From assembly GCA_002007465.1 (NCBI GenBank), contig LNAC01000003.1, positions 12,793,821 through 12,857,820 of the forward strand: a stretch of DNA of 64,000 nt. Reading direction: 5' to 3'. This DNA comes from Ailurus styani (taxonomy: Eukaryota > Chordata > Mammalia > Carnivora > Ailuridae). Shown piece after piece: positions 23,235 to 34,194 of this stretch. A program made the position numbers and the translations under genes. Numbering within the stretch: the stretch's first letter is position 1; every line of letters starts with the position of its first letter. The notes beneath the pieces were generated by a model. It had not been told where the DNA came from. It saw only the letters and a program-made list of their open reading frames with translations, and made no database searches.

Positions 23235-23458
23235 GATGATGCTCTTGAATCAAACCTCCTCTTTGAAGACCAGCAGTTCTTATCTCTAGCTGCATCCCAG
23301 AGCAGTCTTTGAAGCCTTTAACCACTGCGGATGGCTTGCTCCCAACCAACAGTTTCTGATTCAATAAATAGATCTGTGGAGGAGATTGTGTTTCTATCCT
23401 TTTAAGAAGCTCCACAGGTAATTGTGATGCACACTTCCAGGGTTTAGAACCTTGATGT
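23235..23458 (+). mobile_element. MER5A-like hAT-Charlie element
   Basis: MER5A phrases in order: 'accagcagttcttatctcta', 'tttctgattcaataaataga', 'tctgtggaggagattgtgtt', 'agaagctccacaggtaattg', 'tgatgcacacttccagggtt', 'tagaaccttgatg'. These match 'ctgaatcagaaactctgg', 'aagccctccaggtgattctg', 'atgcacgctaaagtttgaga' and 'accactg'. It is diverged but nearly complete on the right side. Confidence 0.58.
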
Positions 23459-24221
23459 AGATTCTTTCTTTAGTCTGAAGCATTGTGATATCTGATGGAC
23501 GTGTTATACCCTAAGCTAATTTGCTATATTGTATTTGCCAGTCTTCAATACTCCACATGAGGGCAAATTAAGGTTGAACTGAGACAAATATTTCTAGTAT
23601 TTCTTTAAAATACTTTACAGTGAATCTTAATTTGAAGGGGATAAAATAACAGCATTTTCTTGTTATGCATCCTCATGTTAGATAAAAATTAACTTCCTAA
23701 AAAGTAATCTTGATTAAACCAAATATTTAGGCAAACAGAACAGAAGCAAACAATCATATGAGATTTGTTAGAGGTAGTTAAAGGAGAAAAAGCAAGCAAA
23801 TATCTTCTCTAAACAGACGTTGATAGTCACACTTGCATAACTAGGGTTTATTAAATAACTTAAAAATTTAACTTTGAATCAACAGTTCCTTTAAACCAGG
23901 AGAAAGGAATGGGTAACTTTTTAGAAGATACTAATGAAGACTGGCAAAGCTGAAAATGTTTAAATTCAATGTTGAACTCTAGTTTTTCTGCATATACTAT
24001 AAAGTTGGAGGGATTAAAAATGTTAGCATAGAAAAGAGCAGTACTTATTTGTTGTTTGATCTCTTAACTGTTTATGGTCGCTCTAAGCAATATGAGATAT
24101 TTGTGAATACTAAAACTCATTGCAAACTTAAAAGCTTATTAAGAAAAGTGATACAGTTCTTGATTAAAAAAAAAATTGTTCTCAATTAGGCAAATGTCCT
24201 TAGCAGCTTCCAAAGGCAGGT
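23459..24221. other. Unique non-coding DNA
   Basis: No repeat or gene is recognised in this AT-rich stretch, which leads to the CTCF-like motif at 24222. Confidence 0.4.
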
Positions 24222-24240
24222 CAGTGCCATCTAGTGGCAA
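24222..24240 (-). promoter_or_regulatory. Strong CTCF-type binding motif
   Basis: On the minus strand the 19 bases read TTGCCACTAGATGGCACTG. Against the CTCF consensus YGRCCASYAGRKGGCRSYV, 18 of 19 positions agree; the one miss is the second base. The core CCACTAGATGGCA is exact. It lies in DNA with no recognised repeat, about 100 bp left of an alternating purine-pyrimidine tract. Occupancy cannot be told from sequence. Confidence 0.65.
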
Positions 24241-24343
24241 AACCAATGCACAGATTACATTTTTTCCCCCCCAGCTAACAGATTATCCTTTCTGATCAAG
24301 TTCAGTAGAGGGTAGAGGGTGCCAATGACACAAATCTGTATCT

Positions 24344-24381
24344 CACGCATGCACGCGCGTGCGCACACATGCACACACACA
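24344..24381. repeat. Perfect alternating purine-pyrimidine (Z-DNA-prone) tract
   Basis: Thirty-eight bases alternate pyrimidine and purine without a break, including a CGCGCGTGCGCAC core and flanking CA steps. Such tracts can adopt left-handed Z-DNA under negative supercoiling. A looser CA-rich stretch continues to about 24428. Confidence 0.85.
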
Positions 24382-24429
24382 AACACACAGAATATCATAT
24401 GTATATGTCTGTACATCACACACACATAT

Positions 24430-25992
24430 AGGTATGAATTTTAAAATGTAAATTTACTTCTTCAAGAGATTTAGTTCAGTGTATGATGAGACAGACATGC
24501 AATAGTTGGACTAAAAGTTTAGTATTTAATGATTTAGTGAGTAATGAGGAGTTCTGTGCATCTAAGACATAGACAATCAATATATGAAATATATAAGAAG
24601 GTAGCTTTAATGGATAAACAAGACCTTGTATGGAGAAAGGGTTATCAGTTTTTAAAAACAGTAGAATGAAGTATGCTTTCAGTGTCAAGAGTGTGCTTAA
24701 GGTTATCATAAATAGGATGGTTAAAAATTCACAATAAAAATGACAATTTTTTTTTGTCTGGGAGAGACTAGACAAGAATTTGATAGAATTTCAAATATGA
24801 TATTTAAGCTGGAGAAGTTACTGAGCAAAATACTCAAAACTATGAGACTTCATGAAAAGCTATATAATTTCTCTCACTGTAGATCCTGAATAATAGATAA
24901 AAATGTATCCCTCTAGAAATGTTCATGAACTCTCTTACCATGAGGAAAAAAAGAATGGACTAGATGAAATTAAGTTTCCTTTCAGGCTTTAATTGTGCTA
25001 AAGGCCAAGTATCCTCCCTTATAATTCATCTTTTTGGTTTTGAGATAATATGCCTGTTTGACCCCACTGAAGTTCTGCCTTTTGTTAGTTCTCTTCCTGA
25101 GACTCCAATTAACTTACAAAATTTCTCTTCAGTGAAAAGGATTAATTTGGCTAACAATGCTATAATATAAAAATCTCCATAGGAGCTTTTCCTGACCTCT
25201 TCCAGGGACTCGGCCAACTCGAATGCCGTGATGATGAAAGAGTTCTTCATAGCCCAGGAGATAAGGGAAAAAACCCATTGCATCAGAGCCAATTGCTCTG
25301 AGAGGAATTCAAGAGAATCCAAAATAGTCTTAATATCTAAAAATGCCACATTTTCTATCTAGAGACTAGGATCCAAAAGGGTACAGAAGGTTGACTTATC
25401 AGTGATGTAATTTTCTCAACCTGATGAGGAAGGCTTTTATGTGTTCCAAATGAGCTATCAGGAAAGGGGAGAGCCATTCTTTTTCTCAGCCACTCGGAGG
25501 AAACAATATGGTTATGGGAAACACAGAGCCATGAATAAGACCTGTCAGGCAGCTGCTCTTGCCCCAGTCTTAACTATGATGACTTTCCTTGGTCTGCCTC
25601 TGAAACACAGAAGGGGCTGCAATTTCTTTCCTTTTCAAAAAACGGTCTCTCTTCAGCTAGGCCCTTTTTTCCTTTCTTGCCTTGTATTCAATGTGACCAT
25701 GACACGTGAAGAAAGAAAGAAATGTGGGGAACTGCAGTAATGTTGTCATTTTAAAATAAAATAATTGTACATTTCCTCATTACTGATACCAGTGATTTTA
25801 TAACTTTCTTGAAGCAACTTTTATGTGGACAGTCTTCAGATTACACTTGATTCAGGCACAAATGAGAATTATATGGTTATGGTCTCTCAATGAATTTTAC
25901 CTGGAAGACCATATAAGCAAAATGTGTATAATTAATTCATAACTACTAATTCTTTGCAAAGCATGATACCAGAGGGCCTACAAATAGACATG
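24430..25992. other. Unique non-coding DNA, no repeat recognised
   Basis: Open frames exist on the minus strand at 25026-25349 and on the plus strand at 25441-25740, each about 100 codons. Neither has a domain or motif that I recognise, and they overlap no repeat I can name. I leave them as probably accidental. Confidence 0.4.

Positions 25993-26026
<34 letters not shown>
25993..26026. repeat. (CA)n microsatellite
   Basis: About 17 uninterrupted AC units, likely length-variable. The minus-strand frame through it reads a Val-Cys repeat and is not a gene. Confidence 0.97.
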
Positions 26027-26027
<1 letters not shown>

Positions 26028-26509
26028 GGCATACACACACGCTTCTGCTCACGCCCATGTGTGAACATCTATGCATATCTAAGCACATGCAGATATAGTT
26101 GCCCGCATATTCCCTTCTTCCTTCTGAGTTACAAGCTGAAAGCCCCAATATCAAGTTCATAATAAAAATAAAAATCATCATTTGAGTGATCATCTTCCAA
26201 GAAGCAATTTTCACCATATGGACCATGGTTCAAATTCTGAAGGATTAGAATATAATGGAACTTAAAAAATAGAGTTTATGTTCACTTTAAATATGGTGAA
26301 TTATTAAATGCTAGAAAACATAAATTTCAAGTCATTGATAATTACGTCCTCTGTCATAATTTAAATTCCATGGTCACAATTTGCAGGGATTAAATAATCC
26401 AGTTTTTGTATAGTTTTGGCTCTTAACCATGCTTGTTTTTCATTTTACATAAAGTACTTTCATTATCAAAAACTTATTGACATTGAAAACTCACATAAAA
26501 CATTTTTTA

Positions 26510-26711
26510 AAAGATTTTACTTATTTATTTGTCAGAGAAGGAGAGAGAGAGAGCGAGCGCATGCACAAGCAGCGGGAGGAGCAGGCAGTGGGAGAGACAG
26601 GCTCCCCGCTGAGCAAGGAGCCTGATGGGGGACTCGATCCAAAGACCCTGGGATCATGACCGGAGCCGAAGGCAGACGCTTCACTGACTGAGCCACCCAG
26701 GCACCCCCCCC
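26510..26711 (-). mobile_element. CAN-SINE, antisense
   Basis: Antisense SINE with body 'gcgggaggagcaggcagtgg' and head part 'cagacgcttcactgactgag', belonging to the older carnivore type. The 12-bp target-site duplication AAACATTTTTTA is at 26498-26509 and 26712-26723. A C-run (26704-26711) sits at the head end. Confidence 0.94.
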
Positions 26712-26723
26712 AAACATTTTTTA

Positions 26724-27689
26724 CAGCTATTCATGTTAAGCACATGCCAGAAAACTTTAGTTTTAACATGTTTAAGAAGCATGAATATCTCCTGCATGTA
26801 TATTCCTCTTCTAAGGAATTAGATGAGTATATACAGTGGTACTAATATAACTCTGAAGCCATGAGAGCAAATATTCTTAGAAATAGTACCCTGTAGGGGC
26901 TATCTTCTCTCCTAACAGGTGGGGGCAATTTTCATCTTGCTGAGTTCTGAAATAATAAGTTCAATCAGTCTTCACTGTAACTACAGACTCCAATGTTTCA
27001 GTTCTCTCACTCAATTCCTAAACATATCTAAATATGGATTGAATAAGAAGTCCCAGTCCTTAGAATCTTCTACTTCCATCTTATTTATTGGCTCTTTCCT
27101 TGCTTCACTTCCTTTCCTCTCAGGATTAAAGTCTAAGGTTAACCTGTGACCATAACCACACTGTACCAGTATTCTTGCTCTCTGGGTGCCATTAATCTCC
27201 CTTGTCACTTGCTTGGCAAAGCTACAACTGTTTATCCGACCAACTCTTGGCCTTCACGTCTGCACATCTGTACTAAACTCAATGTGAATAACCTATACTT
27301 GGTCTTGAAGGAGAACAGGCAAATGCAATTCTGTAGTAGCTCCCTCTTTTCTTCCCAATGATTGAGACTATGCATCATTTTCCACTCAGTCTGAAATCTT
27401 GGCTCCTTGATCTCTCTGCTCTACCATCAGAGGACCTTTAATTTAGAGAGAAATAGAAACCATCACATGAAAGTACCACTGACTTCCTCCACTGAATCTA
27501 CCCACTTGTATCTATACTTCTACTTTTAACTCTTCCTTCTATTAAAATGGTATTGCTTTGCTTTGGATGACTGAGTCTTCTCTCTCCACTTCTCCATTGG
27601 ATTTCATCTACTCCAGACCTCTAGGGACCTGGAGCTTTGATTATAAGCTCTCATCCTTTTATGTTTAATTCTACCTATAGAAAAGCTGC
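26724..27689. other. Unique or unresolvable old DNA
   Basis: Pyrimidine-rich text around 27000-27650 has the texture of old L2-like ORF sequence, but I could not match it convincingly. Open frames at 26919-27149 and 27146-27361 have no domain. Confidence 0.35.
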
Positions 27690-27850
27690 TTATGCTGACT
27701 CTGAGTCAGACAGACCTGGTGCTCTTTATAATCTTGTTGCTCACTAGCTAGCAGTCCAGGGTAAGATGCTTAACTTCTTCAACCTCAGTTTCTTCACCTG
27801 TACAATGGGAATAGTAATAGCAAATACCTCACAGGACTGGTGTGATTAAA
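27690..27850 (+). mobile_element. MIR element, sense
   Basis: Sense MIR order: 'tgactctgagtcagacagac', 'ctggtgctc', 'ttgctcactagctagcagtc', 'aagatgcttaacttcttcaa', 'cctcagtttcttcacctgta', 'caatgggaatagtaatagca', 'aatacctcacaggactggtg'. The similarity to the MIR core and 3' part is good. Confidence 0.7.
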
Positions 27851-28084
27851 AAATGAAAAAAATGAAAATAATGGATCAGATAAAAATATGGCATGAAAGC
27901 TTTTGATAAAATCTTGCTATCCCTGTACTTCCCAACTGGATTTGAATAAACCAGTCCCATTGAGGGTGTGGGAGGACAGCAGTGTCCCTCAAGCTCTGCA
28001 CCTCTTTTCAATTATTATCTGAGGTCACTCTTCTACTTCACTATGAAACTTTTTAAAATGACTGGTATCTCCATTTCACCTCTA

Positions 28085-28355
28085 ACTTGCCTCCCAAGCT
28101 ACTCCTTCTGGCTTTGACATTCACCACTTTACTGCAAAGCCTCATAAAAGTCACCAACATCAGCTCCCTGTTGAAAGACCCTTATCTTCGTTGCTCTCTT
28201 GATAAGGTAATGTGGGGCATGTCCTGTTTGCTCATCCTCTCTCTTTTCTTGGCTCCCTTAGACTCCGTCCTCTAGTCCTCTGTAGGAAGTCCAGCACTCA
28301 GTTGGCACAGCGCATGACTCATAATAGCCCCCGATAAATGTGTGTTGCATGACTT
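28085..28355 (+). mobile_element. Probable L2 fragment, sense
   Basis: 'ctcataaaagtcaccaacat', followed by 'cagctccctgttgaaaga', resembles L2 ORF2 sense text ('caaggtcaccaatgacctcc', 'ttgttgctaaa'). The right part 'cagttggcacagcgcatgac' with 'ccgataaatgtgtgttgc' resembles the L2/MIR 3' end. Confidence 0.38.
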
Positions 28356-29174
28356 AACAATTAACACACCAATGAGAGCTCCAGGATCAAAGTCATCATT
28401 TATTTCCGCAGAGTTTTCTGACATTGGAATGGTCATTTTACTCAAGAAACAGCTGGAGTTCTGAATTCCTTCTGAGGCACTTTATTTCATATTAGATTTC
28501 TGGGAAGAGGCTAAAACCACATTAGTCTCTTAAGAATTCTCTATACTAAGGATGTCCTAGAAAGAACGAAGCCCTTAAGTTTACATTATGTAGCTTTCAA
28601 AGCTGTTGCACTTGGTCAGAAATAGGAAACCGAAATGGTGAGATATTTTCATGAAGGTTCAAATTACACTATTTTGCAAAGTTTAAAATTTGCCCATCAT
28701 TATCCATAAATTGCAGCTATACGTTATAATTATTTAATCTACATTTCTTGTTAAACACTTAAATTATGTCACTTCACCAATTTACAGAAATTATGTGATT
28801 AGGTGTAATTATATGAAATAGCTGAACACAATTAAAAAACCTTACACGCAGGAAGTGTCATCTATAGTATAGTATTTTTTTTTTTTCTGCCCCTCTTGAC
28901 TCACTGTCCTTGGTCTCTATCACAAGGAGATAAAGGCTGGCTCAATCTGAATGGGATAAGAGAATTTCCAGCTTGCAGGTGACTTCTGGCTCAGGGGCCA
29001 CCTACAGCGAGTCTCTCCTTCCAGTAAGCATATTTTCAGATGACCTGCGCCCTTAGAGTCTCTTAGCTTATAACCAATAGTATCACCTACAGGGATGCTG
29101 ACTCTGGTACTTTGTACAGCTTGAGCGACCTAGGAAGACTGAGAGGCGGAAGTCGATCTCCAGATTTCTCCACT

Positions 29175-29335
29175 TTGGAGACCCGTGAGAGTGCTGCATA
29201 CTAAACGGTGCATCTGGACGTCCGTTCCACCTCTCAGCAAATTTGTTTCTTCCTCTCTGAAATACGGATGATGATCATGGACACCTGCAGATAATAACAG
29301 CACCTCCTACGGTAGACTCGAGGACATGATTACTA
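29175..29335 (+). mobile_element. Probable MIR fragment, sense
   Basis: 'ccacctctcagcaaatttgt', 'ttcttcctctctgaaatacg', 'gatgatgatcatggacacct' and 'cctacggtagactcgaggac' are consistent with a diverged MIR 3' half. Confidence 0.38.
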
Positions 29336-29349
29336 TTTAGGTCTTAGAT

Positions 29350-29574
29350 TAAATATGCCTTCCTCAGAAGCCTGCCCTGTTGAACACTTAACCACTCTTC
29401 TTACAGTTCGTAATTGAGTATTATGGGTTTATTAGCTTAATATTGCTCTGGCGTATGAGGCTATGAACTTCGTGCACGTGGACAGGGATGATGTTTGCTT
29501 TGGGCCGACACACTGCCTGGCACATAGAGAGCGCCGGATGGATGAGCAAATGATGCAAATGATGAATGAATGAT
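29350..29574 (+). mobile_element. L2 3' end, sense
   Basis: The end of L2 is recognisable from 'ccttcctcagaagcctgccc', then 'tatgaggctatgaacttcgt', 'ggacagggatgatgtttgct', 'acacactgcctggcacatag', and the terminal 'gatgaatgaatgat'. These match 'ttccctgaccaccct', 'aggacagggactttg', 'agtgcctggcacatag' and '(TGAA)n' of L2. Confidence 0.58.
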
Positions 29575-29829
29575 ACACGCTTTCTTTCCTGCGCTTGTCT
29601 CTTTGCCCCTCCTTTGTCTTTTCCCACAACCAGAGAGCCAAGTGTGGTTTGGAAGGGTACCTGATAAACTCATTCAACACTGAAGTCCTAGAGCCTCTCT
29701 GCCGGGATCACAAGCGTGACTTTGTGGAAAATCACTTTCTAAAAATACCTGCCCATTATTATGCAAGTGATAGATGCTATTACAGCCATCTGCGCATTGA
29801 AAGAGAGTAGACTGTATTTGCAATCGGCG

Positions 29830-29841
29830 GAAACCGAAACT
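29830..29841 (+). promoter_or_regulatory. Interferon-stimulated response element (ISRE) motif
   Basis: GAAACCGAAACT matches the IRF/ISGF3 consensus GAAANNGAAACT exactly, preceded by CGG. It lies in the CpG-enriched stretch and outside any repeat I recognise. Function is inferred from the motif only. Confidence 0.5.
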
Positions 29842-30180
29842 CAGTGGGCTCAGGGGGTAGTGATGGCTTTTTCTGGGGGCTCAGAGCTCCCACAAACCAA
29901 CCTCCTAAAATTTTGCCAGGTGTGAGGCTGTTATGCCTGCGAACCAGGCTTGCCCTGCTAACCACAGGAACGCGTTCTGTTGCTGCAAACATCCACTTCC
30001 TTTCTCCCCCAGGCACCCTCTGCAGCTTGTCTCGCTCTGCTGTCCTCACTCCTCCCCCACATCCGACTGGGACTGCAGTCTGTGGTTTCAACTACCTGTT
30101 CTGATTCTGGCCATTTAAATCCACTTCCACTGTTTTTGCTCCTGTCTCGCCCAGAAAGAAATTACTAAATACAGGCGAGT

Positions 30181-31544
30181 TGTACTTTAGTCACTTAGAC
30201 ACCCCTCAAGCAGATAAAAATATTGGTCAATATTTTATACCATAAAAAGGTTTATTTTTTTCCCAGAGAACTCAGAGTAATAATGCCTTAGGTAATACCA
30301 GACCCTCTGTGCTTTTTTATCTGATTTAACGAATACATGTTTAATTTACACAAAACTCTGTAAGAACACACTTTTCTTTTTAAATAATAACTTCAAATAC
30401 CCTGTGAATTCATACCATAACATACATGGAATTGAGTTTACACAATCTATAAGGCCATCTGAATAGTGGGAAGCAAATTAGAAAATCTTTTCTTGTGCAC
30501 ACATCACCAAAATTAATGTGTCTTAAACCAATTGTTCTAGTTAATGTAAAGACATAAGAGATCAACAAACTCCACTGAGGAAGATACTGCCTTTTTCTTC
30601 TCCCAGCTTTAAAATACAGCAAGCTGTAGAAAATCTGCAAATCCTTAGTCACATAGAAACCTAAATTCCCCATGTAGAAAGTCTACAATGTGGGAAAACC
30701 CAAATAAGTTCCATGTGTGAAATCCCTTTGGCCCACTTACACAAGCAACTTCCCTTACACATTTTAGGAACAGTCAGCTCATAGCACTTACTGAATACCA
30801 AGCTTCCAGTCTAAGTGTTATTCTCAATATATTTCAACACAAAGAAGATCCCTGGGTTTTGCCTACCAAAATCCACAAGAAAGAAGAAAAGTAACTGGTA
30901 GTGGCTTTTTTCCCTTTCCTGACTCTCTTCTCTGACCTCATACAATTCTCACAAAGGTAGTTTAGATATAATCCTTTGCTTTGATTTTACAAGTACAATG
31001 AGAACACACCTATTTTCCATTTGCTACATTGTTCTGCCATCTGTAGGTCAGTGAGCAAATTTCTCAGAAAAATCTTCATTGTACAATTAGATTGCATTGA
31101 ATATGCAACCACTTGCATGGTTTCTCTTGCAAATTTTAGAGTTTTTTGATGAGGTAGGGAGGATCTTAAATGAATGTGTAGATTTCTGGTGTATTTCTAG
31201 TATTATGCCATTGTAGAAAGCACACTGTAATATGAAAAAGTATGTCACTTATATTCCTTAAATTTGTTCAAGTATAACTGAACTCTTTACTAAAAATAAT
31301 TCATCCAACTTTCAGTTCTAAACATTTTGCACATAGTTGCCAAATTTAAAAGTTGGGTAAAATATAAATTAAAAACATAAGAGGAAAATTTCGAGACCTG
31401 ATAGAGTGAGAGAAAATCCTGCTCTACTTGATTTTTGAATGCATTCAAGTTCATATTCTATACTTTCCTTGTTTATATTTCTTTTGCAGAAAAGGAAAAA
31501 TATATGAAAACTGTTGCTATGCTTAATTCCTTCCCTGAATAATA
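30181..31544. other. Unique AT-rich non-coding DNA
   Basis: No gene is recognised. A small piece near 30785-30840 ('gcacttactgaatacc') hints at an antisense MIR end but is too short to call. Confidence 0.4.
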
Positions 31545-31735
31545 ACCAACTTTTGTATGCTATTCTTCATATGCATTGTTTCCTTTTATCCTTGGAACAA
31601 ACCTATGCATGGGTAGAACAACTATTATAAAATGTCCATATTTTTGTGAAATGGACACAGAAACTCGGAGGGCAGGCTCAATGACCAACCCAAGATCACA
31701 CAATCATAAAGTGTCAAGCCTGGTATTGATATTCT
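31545..31735 (-). mobile_element. MIR element, antisense
   Basis: Antisense MIR order: 'aataaccaacttttgtatgc', 'catatgcattgtttcctttt', 'atccttggaacaaacctatg', 'gaaatggacacagaaactcg', 'aacccaagatcacacaatca', 'taaagtgtcaagcctggtat'. These match antisense MIR blocks such as 'acagatgaggaaactgaggc' and 'cccaaggtcacacagctag'. Confidence 0.58.
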
Positions 31736-32222
31736 AGCGTTGCCAATATACTAATTTCTTCTCACCTCCTCTATTTCTTCAAACAGAATGTTATGATTTA
31801 CATTCAGTGACAATAAATATTTAACCTACAAGATATGTTTTCTGGAAACCGATTTGAATATCTATTTCCATGAAATTAGAGTTTCAAGTTTCAAGTGATC
31901 ATAAACCAGTGTATCCTTTAGAGAATCTAGAGATATGGAAAAGAAATTAAGGTACTATGTAGATATATTCCATTTATGTAGAAGATAGAAAATGATGTAC
32001 AAGAGAAAATGAAGCAGATAAGAAAAAGCCATGATAATTCATAATAAATATAAATCTGGTTTAGGAAAGTTTAAATTTATATGAAGGTATTGAACACCAA
32101 AATACAAAAGCACAGAAATAAACAAAATACATTGGTGGTTGAAGGAATATGCACTATAAGGGGTAATACATAAACACTGAGGACTGAGATGGTAGAGAGA
32201 ACAAAATAATTTATTTTGACTC

Positions 32223-32815
32223 TGTTATGAACTGAAGATTTGTGTCCCCTCCAAAGCCGTATGTTGAACCACAACTCCTCGGGGGCCGTATTTGGAGATA
32301 GGGCTTCTGAGGAAGTTAAGTTAAATTTAAATGAGATCATACAGGTCAGGCCCTGCTCCAATAGGACTGACACCCTTATAGAGAAAGAGAGAAGAGAGGC
32401 ACCTGGGTGGCTCAGCTGGTTAAGCGTCTGCCTCGGACTTGATCCCAGGATCATGATTCCAGGGCTCCCTGCTCAAGGAAGTCTGCTTCTCCCTCTCCCT
32501 CTGCCCCTTCCCATTGCTTACACTCTCTACCATGCACGCTCGCTCTCTCTCAAATCAATAAAATCTTTAAAAAAAGGAAAAAGAAAGAAAGAAAAAAGAA
32601 AAAGACAGCAGAGAGCTCTGTCTCTGCCTCCTGATTGTGCATAGAGAAGAAAGCGGTCATCTGCAAACCAGGAAGGGAGCTCTCACCGGAAACGGAATTT
32701 GCTGGCACCTTGGTCATGAACTTCGCAGTCTCCTGACAGTGAGGAGATAAGTATCTGTTGTTTAAACCACCCAGTGTGTGGTATTTTGTCATAGCAGTAT
32801 GAACAGAAGAAAACA
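32223..32815 (+). mobile_element. MLT1A-type LTR (ERVL-MaLR), split by a SINE
   Basis: The left part reads 'tgttatgaactgaagatttg', 'tgtcccctccaaagccgtat' and 'gttgaaccacaactcctcgg', ending in 'acccttatagagaaagagag'. The right part resumes with 'cagagagctctgtctctgcc', 'ctgcaaaccaggaagggagc', 'tctcaccggaaacggaattt', and ends 'aaaccacccagtgtgtggta', 'ttttgtcatagcagtatgaa' and 'cagaagaaaaca'. That order matches the MLT1A family. A SINE at 32398-32605 interrupts it. The 5-bp flanks GACTC and GAGGC agree at three positions. The plus-strand frame at 32240-32644 spans LTR and SINE and is not a gene. Confidence 0.8.
32398..32605 (+). mobile_element. Older CAN-SINE, sense, inside MLT1 LTR
   Basis: Head 'ggcacctgggtggctcagct', arm 'ggttaagcgtctgcctcgga', then the pyrimidine-rich body and AATCAATAAAATCTTT followed by a GAAA-rich tail. 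It lacks several bases in the middle compared with full copies. The purine-rich flanks on both sides obscure the duplication. Confidence 0.92.
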
Positions 32816-32820
32816 GAGGC

Positions 32821-33957
32821 TGAAGTTAGGTTTAATACTAAGGTTTAGGATTTTTCTTAATAGACAAGGAAATCCCGACTCCTTTACCTTTATTAAAACA
32901 AACAAAAAGCTTCATTATTTGTAACTAGCAAGAAGCAAAGCTAATGATGTCTGCTTCGATTTGCTTCATACTTCAAGTATTGTATTTCATTGTTAAAATG
33001 TAATTGTTTTGCTCTTTTATGTAAGCTATGTGTCTTTTTGACTGGGTCCCCTGTCTGCCCCTTATTCTTTTATTTTGCCTTACTTCTGACCCAGAATACA
33101 GATGGCAAATGATCTATGGATTATGATCTCTTTTACAACACTTGAGAGACTATGTTATTAATTTTGAATAGCTTGCAGAGAAGGGGAATAACACATCACA
33201 AATGTTTCTCTATTGTCAAACCTTGCAAGCATAGCTGGTCAGGGGAGCTGTATCCTCTTGCAGTCTATAGAAATACACGAAATGACTACAATTCTACAGA
33301 GAACAATAAATAAATTGTCAAATATTGAGCCACTGAAATTCTGCCATTTCCCTAAAATTATGGCTTTGTATCTGATCTTTAGAATTTTATAATGGGGCAG
33401 CCTCCAGCTTATTTGACAAGATCTTCTAAAGTGAATTTATTGTGTGCAATTTATTCCAGACCCTAACTTACTTTCGAGTCTTCCTTGGATGTGAAGCCAA
33501 GAGGGAACATAGCCTTCTAAGGATCTTTTAGTTCAATAAAAGCTCCCAAATGCAAAATTCAGCATTCCAGGCCACTATGTGGATTTAAAACACCCCCTGG
33601 GGAACTTTAGATCTATAAACCAATCAACTGATTACCGTTATCCATTTATACTATTTTCTCTCATGCATCACTTCCATCTGGGGTTTTAATTGGCTTTTTA
33701 TCTCATATTGACTCTTTAACAGGACCATCATTCTTATTTTTTTATTTAGTAATTATGCCATGCATTTATATTAAAAGCAAAAACAAGTCTCAGTAACAAT
33801 TAAAGAACTATATAGAAAAGTGATGGGAATGGAAAGGGCTTTTTAAAAAGTGGAATTCAAAAAGAAAAAGAAGTATCAGTCACGGAGCCACTTAGGGGTG
33901 AAGTTTGGAACTCGTTCCTTCAGGGTATACAAGACTAATGTTTCAGCTGAATTTAAT
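32821..33957. other. Unique AT-rich non-coding DNA
   Basis: No gene or repeat consensus is recognised on either strand in this stretch. Confidence 0.4.
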
Positions 33958-33972
33958 TTATCACCCTATTCT

Positions 33973-34179
33973 TTTTTTTTTTTAAAGATTTTATTTATTT
34001 ATTTGACACAGAGAGAGAGAGATTACAAGTAGGCAGAGAGGTAGGCAGAGAGACAGGGAGAGGAGGAAGCAGGATCCCTGCTGAGCAGGGAGCCCGATGC
34101 GGGCCTCGATCCCAGGACGCTGAGATCATGACCTGAGCCGAAAGCAGAGGCTTTAACCCACTGAGCCACCCAGGCGCCC
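33973..34179 (-). mobile_element. CAN-SINE (young mustelid type), antisense
   Basis: Full-length antisense SINE, near consensus, with a perfect 15-bp duplication TTATCACCCTATTCT at 33958-33972 and 34180-34194. The intact T-run, full head and perfect duplication make it a good candidate for a young, possibly polymorphic insertion. Confidence 0.97.
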
Positions 34180-34194
34180 TTATCACCCTATTCT

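Larger units (their letters stand above)
28980..30180. other. CpG-enriched mostly unique stretch
   Basis: I count about 30 CpG dinucleotides in 1.2 kb, clearly above the surrounding AT-rich DNA, although not dense enough for a classical CpG island. It holds MIR and L2 relics in its left half and an ISRE-type site at 29830. Overlapping open frames on both strands (29780-30168) follow from the higher GC content and show no domain. Confidence 0.5.

Noticed and set aside
23553..23568. Second CTCF-like word (CCACATGAGGGCA)
   Set aside because: Two core positions fail and the 5' flank does not fit, so it is much weaker than the site at 24222.
32240..32644. Plus-strand open frame of 134 residues
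   Set aside because: It spans the MLT1 LTR and the SINE inserted in it, with a Lys/Arg-rich end from the SINE tail.
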